A stretch of 64,000 nucleotides of DNA from Paragonimus westermani. Taxonomy: Eukaryota; Platyhelminthes; Trematoda; Plagiorchiida; Troglotrematidae. Under the pieces are notes generated by a model. It made no database searches. It had not been told where the DNA came from and saw nothing but the letters and a program-made list of their open reading frames with translations. Of the stretch, positions 58,670-64,000 are shown in pieces. Every line of letters begins with the position of its first letter. The first letter of the stretch is position 1. The position numbers and the translations under genes were made by a program. The stretch is from assembly GCA_008508345.1 (NCBI GenBank), contig QNGE01000144.1, positions 162,219 to 226,218 of the forward strand, written 5' to 3'.

Positions 58670-59286
58670 TTGTCGTTGCAGTCAGCCTTGTTCCTTTCGG
58701 AGAGGTCAAACTCAGACGGACAACGACCAAGCCAGCCAGTAGTGGCGACGACTGTCACTGGTCGGTACTTATGGTGCCTGTTTTATTTTCTAGGCCGTTC
58801 AACGCCCCTCATTGATACGGGAGACCGGATTAGTGCCATCCCCCATTGGTGTCAAACGTAACCTCAAACCGGTGTCGTATGCACTATAGGCTGCTAACCG
58901 CACTGCCACACATCTGCGGGGAAAAACTACTTACCCTCGACATTGGTCTCCGGTGACAATTCCATTTGACCTTTACCGTTGCAGGTGAATGGCACCCAAT
59001 GATTGGCGTTGATTTTCTCATCTCCTCTGGACTCACGGTGGATGTAAGGAGTCAGAAACTGCTAGACAGCACAACAGATTTGTGCGTAAACGGAAATGCC
59101 ACGTCGATTAATTCAGTGGGATTACGTTCGGCCCTACCAGACAGTTACGCAACTGCTTCGACAGGTCCAACGCTTTATCATTCCATGAGGTTCATTGTCA
59201 AGCAAAACGACGTTTTCCACGACATTAACACAAACGCACCACCTACCATCACACGCCGCCGTCGGTTATCACCAGCGAAACTCTAG
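58670..59286 (+). pseudogene. pol: Aspartic protease and start of pol (Ty3)
   Basis: The frame 58670-58861 contains PLIDTGDRISAIP, with the catalytic DTG at 58814-58822. After a shift, 58966-59286 contains the end of the protease (WHPMIGVDFLISSGLTVDVR) and the spacer before the reverse transcriptase, ending TRRRRLSPAKL, with a stop at 59284-59286. Protease active-site residues are intact; the reading frame is not. Confidence 0.8.
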
Positions 59287-60430
59287 ATAGCCAAAGCCGA
59301 ATTCGAGGATCTTCCACGACTCGGCATTACTCAGCCTCTCACTAGTCCTTGGGTATCAGCCTTGCATATGGTACCTAAAACCTCCGGCGACTGGCGTCCG
59401 TGTGGCGATTATCGCGCTCCAAACAAAACCACTGTCCCTGACGTATCCAATTCCCCACACTCACGATTGTTCCATCGGTCTGCGCGGTATGACCATTTTC
59501 TCAGATGCCTGCGGGCCCTGAAGACGTAGTGAAGACGGCAATCAATACGTCATTTGTGCTGTATAATTATGTCCACATATCATTTGGTTTGCGAAGTGTT
59601 GCTCAGACCTTTCAAAGGTTCATGGACTAAGTTCCCTGTGGTCTACACTTTGTGTTTTTTCTGTCGACGGTTTTCTGGTAACGAATAAGGACGCGCCTCA
59701 ATACATGTCACACCTCCGTACAGTTTTTGAACGTTTTGGTCAGTACGGCCTAACCTTAAACCCGATTAAATGTGTTTGACGTAAACTCCATACATTTTTT
59801 GCGGCACCGAATCACTCCTGACGGCACTGAGCGTTTATCAGAGAGAATCGTTGCGCTCAAAGATTATCCCTCACCGCAATCCCAGAAAAGCCCAGGTAGA
59901 TTTTCGGGTATTGTTATTTATTATTGTCGCTTTATCCCGCACTGTTCGGAGTTATCGAAACCTCTTACAGATTTATTAAAGGATAATCCCAGACACTTTG
60001 TTTTGGCGCCTCCAGCTTACACAGTATTTCCCGAAGTCAAAGACACGTTGTCTCAAATGAAGACCCTGACACACATGTGCGTAGACGAAGGTTTGGCTCT
60101 CATTTTGCAGACCGATGCATCCCAGTCGGTTGTGGGCGCGGTTTTGCAGCAGGTCGTGAATGGATAAGTCCAGCCTTTATCGTTTTTATCCCACAGGCTC
60201 CAACAAGTGCAAACGCGCTATAGCACTCCCGGTCGCGAGTTGCTGGCTGTCTTTCTCACCGTTAAACATTATTGTCACGTGTTGTGATGCAAGCGTTCTA
60301 CTGTCCTAACCGATCATAAACCACTTATTTCTCTGAGGGAAATTCAACGGTTGGACTACATCCCCAGTTTACAACAGACGCAGTCTATTGCGGGTGGTGA
60401 AAACAGTTGCCGACGCCTTATCCAGAGTTA
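59287..60430 (+). pseudogene. pol: Reverse transcriptase and RNase H (Ty3)
   Basis: The reverse transcriptase starts AKAEFEDLPRLGITQPLTSP and continues WVSALHMVPKTSGDWRPCGD. Later come ISFGLRSVAQTFQRFMD, then the catalytic box as VDG at 59663-59671 (normally Y-VDD), then FLVTNKDAPQYMSHLRTVFE and YGLTLNPIKCV. The frame 59772-60167 has the connection region (FLRHRITPDGTERLS) and LILQTDASQSVVGAVLQQ, the start of RNase H. It continues LSFLSHRLQQVQTRYSTPGR, ELLAVFLTVKHYCHVL, TDHKPL at 60309-60326 and a decayed VADALSRV near 60400-60425. The last RT Asp is lost. Confidence 0.88.
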
Positions 60431-60439
60431 CTTTAAGTG

Positions 60440-61490
60440 GCCTATACTGAAATGACAGTCAATTTGAAGAAATTAGCACGAAAACAAGACAACGATCCGG
60501 AGCTACAGCAGTGTTACACCCCTTCTTCGTCCAAACTTTGGCAGTTGCTTCTAGCCAACTGCGAGGGCACAATCATGTGAGACCACGATACTCAGCCCCG
60601 TCCATTTTTGCCAATAAACTTCAAACGCTCTGTTTTGACAGACTACTGAATGTCTTATCCCAGCATTTGTGCTACTGTCAACTTGATTTCAGACCGATTT
60701 GTATGGCCGAACATTCATAGGGATATACGAGAGTGGGCGAGAGCTGGCCTTATTTTTCAGTGCAATAAAGTCCGCCAGCCTACCATCACGACCTCCGGTA
60801 CATTCTAACTCCGACACACATTTCAGCCATGTCCATGCTGACATATTCGGATCTTTAGCGCACTCAAAATCGGAATACCATAACATGTGTTGAACGCTCC
60901 ACCTGGTGGACAGTGGCAATACTCCTCTCCAACACAATTACCGAAACTGCTTCGCAGGTGTTCAAGGATGGGTGGATCTCAAACTATGGTGTTCCAGCTA
61001 CTGAAACCACTGATAGAGGCACACAGTTTCAATCGGCGCTGTCCAGAGACTTCAACCAGTTACTCAGAGTCGACAACATAAAAACCACTGCATACTACAA
61101 GGTGGTAAATGGTCTGGTCGGACGCTTTCACTGTCAACTAGAGGCCGCTTTAAGAGCCCAACTGGACCCCCAACGTTAAGCCGATCACTCACCTCTTGTC
61201 ATGTTGCGAATCCGGTCGGCTGTTAAAAAGGCATTGGGTGCACGACCGCAGAACTGGTTTACGGTGACACTCCGCCTGCCTGGTGGACTGTTCTAGAAGT
61301 CAAACGCCGGCCAAACTAATTTTATCGCTACTGCCTTTATGCAACAGTTCAAATCATCCATGGTGAAAATCCGGCCTCCTACCACGTTAAACATTAAACC
61401 GGAACAAAAGCACTTCATTCTGGACTTTTGTTATTCTCTCATATCGACGTCGTTAAGGCCCCTGCCCAAAAACTGTATTTTAGACCATTC
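60440..61490 (+). pseudogene. pol: Integrase (Ty3)
   Basis: The zinc-binding N-terminus is decayed (TVNLISDRFVWPNIHRDIRE). The catalytic core keeps the first Asp (HVHADI, 60840-60842) and the second Asp (TTDRGTQFQSALS, 61012-61014). The catalytic Glu is Gly: NGLVGRFHCQLEAAL at 61108 onward, where intact copies have NGxxERFH. A run of RIRSAVKKALGARPQNWF and TVTLRLPGGLF follows. The RNase H-fold core therefore could not join DNA even if the frame were repaired. Confidence 0.85.
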
Positions 61491-61518
61491 CGTGTGATAA
61501 AGCGATTCCCAAACTTCT

Positions 61519-61770
61519 GTGATCTGTTGTGATAGATCTCACGATAGAATGGAAATTGCTCATGTCGAACTCTACCAAGATTCCCCCACTTCTTTTGAGG
61601 TCGATCCTAATGACTCCCAGTCCACGCAGCTCATGTGTAAGGAACAGCCCGTACCTCCTCAACCCAACCCGAAAATACCTGTTGCTCTCCTCCGCACTCG
61701 CTCAGAACAAACGGTCAAATGGCTAACAGTTTTAAAAAGTATTGCGCTCAACATTTCATCATTCGATTGA
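61519..61770 (+). pseudogene. pol: C-terminal tail of Ty3 pol
   Basis: An 83-codon frame with the usual ending of Ty3 polyproteins: a VELYQDSP block, Pro-rich PVPPQPNPK, and LLRTRSEQTVKWL (normally TRSGRxxxxP). A stop follows at 61768-61770. Confidence 0.65.
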
Positions 61771-61800
61771 GCTTTTCCATCTTTTAACGCTCTGGGGGCA

Positions 61801-64000
61801 GTTCTTTAAGATATTCTGCATATTTTCACATCCCGCTCCATTTTTACAAACAGTCTGTATTAGTCTTCTTTTTACCAAATGGACATCACTTTTTCGATTG
61901 ATTCGGCCTCACAATACAATTCTGGTGCGCGCGTCTTGGTTCTTTAATTCTCCTGCTCCACCTTGTAGTGAGCTACTCAGCGACTGCGTTTTGAACTGAC
62001 TAAAGTCAGTCCTCTCTCAAACACTGGAATGTGAGTAAAAATGTTGGACTTTGAGAACGCGTACATGAAAACTTTTCTTATTTCTACTGAACACAGGTTC
62101 GATTGGCCACATGTTGTAGGATGGACCGGATTTATTGTTAGCCGGTTCAAATTCTGCAACAACCGAATCCAAATTTAGAAATTGTGGACGTGATACTACC
62201 AACATTCTGCAAAAGTAAAGTCGGCGAACCTACTGTATAACACTTCTATACAAAGTTCGAAAGGGAGCATCCTTCTTTGATTTGCTGAATACTTATTGCA
62301 AAAGCAAACCCATGAAATGTTGACAGAGGTGGTTGACCAACGAGATAAAAGCGGTGGAAAGGATTGCTTAGAGAGGCAGCTATGTTATACTTGGCACTCT
62401 CCTTCCGCGAATCAGGCTTGGCCTCAGACAGACCACGTAGCTGTTAGTTTTGAGGGACAAGATCCCATTCGGGACCGTCGTTGCTGTTGGAACACATACT
62501 TACGCCCAGGCCGTGCGTTGGAACTTCGCCTTCTTCGTCTTACTTTTGCGGGACGACGACCCGACCGACAACAACGACTGACCGTTGAAGAACTGGCTGT
62601 GCGGTCAGTAATACTTTGTTCGTATCAACCCTTCGCTTGATAAACCACTTCGTCTTCTTTCCAGAAACTTTGGTAGTAGTGGTCTGTTGTCTTATCTCTT
62701 CCTCTGTTCTCTCAACGTGTTCTGTCCAGAAAGCCCCGTTCGCTTTCTAAGTGTAGCCTTAGATTTTTTCTCATCCTGTTTTAAGTGCATCAATCTCTAC
62801 CACTTTATCGAAACTCCCGTCATATTTTCTGCACATATGGTTATCTTCTCGACCTTATACTTACTACTACAGAACCTTTACTTAAGAGTAAAGGTTTCAT
62901 TCTTACACCAGCCTCTCCTCTAGCTGACCAAAACTGACTAGTTCGACCGAAAACATCTCTGATCGCGTTTCTCACGGTTTGATCCCTTCTCGTTCACACT
63001 AGGCAAGCTGTGCATAAGTGGAACTGTGAGTGGCGCAACGCGAGCCACTGGTAATGATGTGTATGCACAGCCATACTTTTGCTGTCACCATTTCTGCTAC
63101 CCAGTCGAGAAACGGATATCACTGGCCATGCATACTGGAGATATCAGTACAATATGTATGGACTGGTGGGCGTTTGTGTTAATGTATGTACATTACCACG
63201 TATTTGCATGAGTGTGAGGCGTGTGTGCAATGTTGTAGGCTCCAAAGTAAATGGGCAGTCACCACATTCAGTCACAGATTCCTGTGAAAGGCGGACGGCC
63301 CACAAGAAAACAATGAGTTAACCACTCTGTAATGCTCACACATAGCATCCCCCACTTCATCGTGTCCATTTCAGCGTTTCCTCTACTCTCGGGTCTTTAC
63401 ACGTGACCGATCACCTCAGGTGAGTCTGGTAAATATCCGATACGGATCAAAAGTTTCTAGTCATTACCCATTTCGTTCTGTCGGGTGTACGTGCACTGTG
63501 CCCGTCGAGCGCGTCCAGTTAGGATTGGATGATGAGATTCGGGAGTCAACTACCGGTAGTCTTGTAATGTGGTGCCTGTTGTGCATTGCTCATTTTTATG
63601 AGGTCTACCATCCGCATTATGCGGTCTGTCTATTGCAGTGTCACTTATAGACCAGAAAACAAAGGACGAAACACTAAGCACTCTGGTGCTTTTTTGGGGT
63701 AATAATTTGGATGCTGGCTTTTGGCCACTTCCCGTTCTTTTGTTTCGAACTGAACTGTTTTGCGAGCAAGATTCGACCCTACAGAGTTTTACGTCTACAA
63801 CACGCCGTTCATCAAAGCGTCTATTGAGGCGGAATCCCCGACCTATACTGCTACCTTGACGTGGTGGTCGGGCTTGTGTACTGTTTTGATCCGGCGGGCT
63901 ATGCTGACTAGGACTCCGGTCCTTCCAGGTGCAACCTTGTCAGACAGGCCAAAGGGGAGCAGTCAGACGAAAAGCAGTTACACTCATAGGATTGTATGTC
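61801..64000. other. Unassigned stretch at the window end
   Basis: No gene, RNA or transposon domain recognised. The 3' LTR of the Ty3 element would be expected from 61.8 kb but lacks the TATAAAA and AATAAA landmarks of the 5' copy. The frame 62296-62640 (+, 114 codons, Arg-rich, LRPGRALELRLLRLTFAGRR) has no known domain. Confidence 0.35.

Larger units (their letters stand above)
57700..61800 (+). mobile_element. Ty3/gypsy LTR retrotransposon relic (CsRn1-like)
   Basis: On the + strand the full gag-pol order is present: LTR remnant, gag (57970-58577), protease (around 58814), reverse transcriptase (59287-59960), RNase H (59960-60430), integrase (60440-61490) and a C-terminal tail (61519-61770). 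Order RT, RNase H, integrase marks it as Ty3 type. The gag resembles that of CsRn1-like trematode elements (inference from memory of the pattern). At 61791-61800 tctgggggca is a possible polypurine tract. No 3' LTR was recognised. Frameshifts and stops break every gene. Confidence 0.88.

Noticed and set aside
61791..62000. Possible 3' LTR after the polypurine-like tctgggggca
   Set aside because: No TATA box, polyA signal or similarity to the 5' LTR remnant could be seen, so only the polypurine candidate is mentioned under the element.

Overview
This is eukaryotic DNA with no bacterial features: no operons, no rRNA, no CRISPR array, and no long intact gene. It reads as a stretch of a large, repeat-filled invertebrate genome. 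The mix of transposon relics (CR1-like non-LTR elements carrying PHD fingers, a Ty3/gypsy element with a gag like that of the trematode CsRn1 group, a Penelope-like element with a GIY-YIG nuclease, and a Mutator-like transposase with SWIM and PHD zinc fingers) fits a flatworm best, probably a trematode. That taxonomic call is inference from element families, not from a marker gene.

Layout. From 1 to about 14.9 kb the sequence is AT-rich and poor in recognisable transposons. It holds a few short splice-bounded open windows on the + strand (307-363, 1804-1994, 2221-2310, 2921-2986, 8563-8630, 11243-11327) that could be exons of one or more genes with long introns. It also holds a 196-base continuous inverted repeat (12780-12975) whose arms resemble a hammerhead ribozyme core. 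From 14.9 to 62 kb the window is a graveyard of broken retroelements. Non-LTR (CR1-like) relics lie at 14.9-15.3 (+), 18.95-20.4 (-), 21.9-24.1 (-), 31.9-32.1 (+, 3' end only), 33.4-34.9 (-), 35.9-36.7 (-), 42.7-46.2 (-), 50.55-54.5 (+) and 55.95-57.7 (-). A solo LTR lies near 39.0-39.2 kb, a Penelope-like relic at 41.7-42.7 (-), a Mutator-like relic at 46.7-48.2 (-), and a Ty3/gypsy relic at 57.7-61.8 (+). The last 2.2 kb holds nothing I can assign.

How the parts relate. None of the elements can encode a working protein: every one has frameshifts or stops, and several have lost catalytic residues (YFDD to YFDG in the Penelope-like relic, VDD to VDG and the integrase Glu to Gly in the Ty3 relic, FADD to FTGD in the 50.5-kb non-LTR). 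Three non-LTR copies end in the same 3' terminal sequence followed by an ATT-type microsatellite, so they belong to one family or share a 3' end. The Ty3 5' LTR remnant and the solo LTR share promoter and polyadenylation landmarks. Host coding sequence may be present as a terminal exon on the minus strand (41067-41332) and an internal exon on the minus strand (26023-26083), both with good splice signals but no family match.

I found no convincing new multi-gene system. The most unusual items are the hammerhead-like 196-base inverted repeat, the SWIM+PHD Mutator-like relic whose PHD finger keeps all eight zinc ligands, a perfect 43-base palindrome at 50310-50352, and the 3' tail shared by three non-LTR copies.
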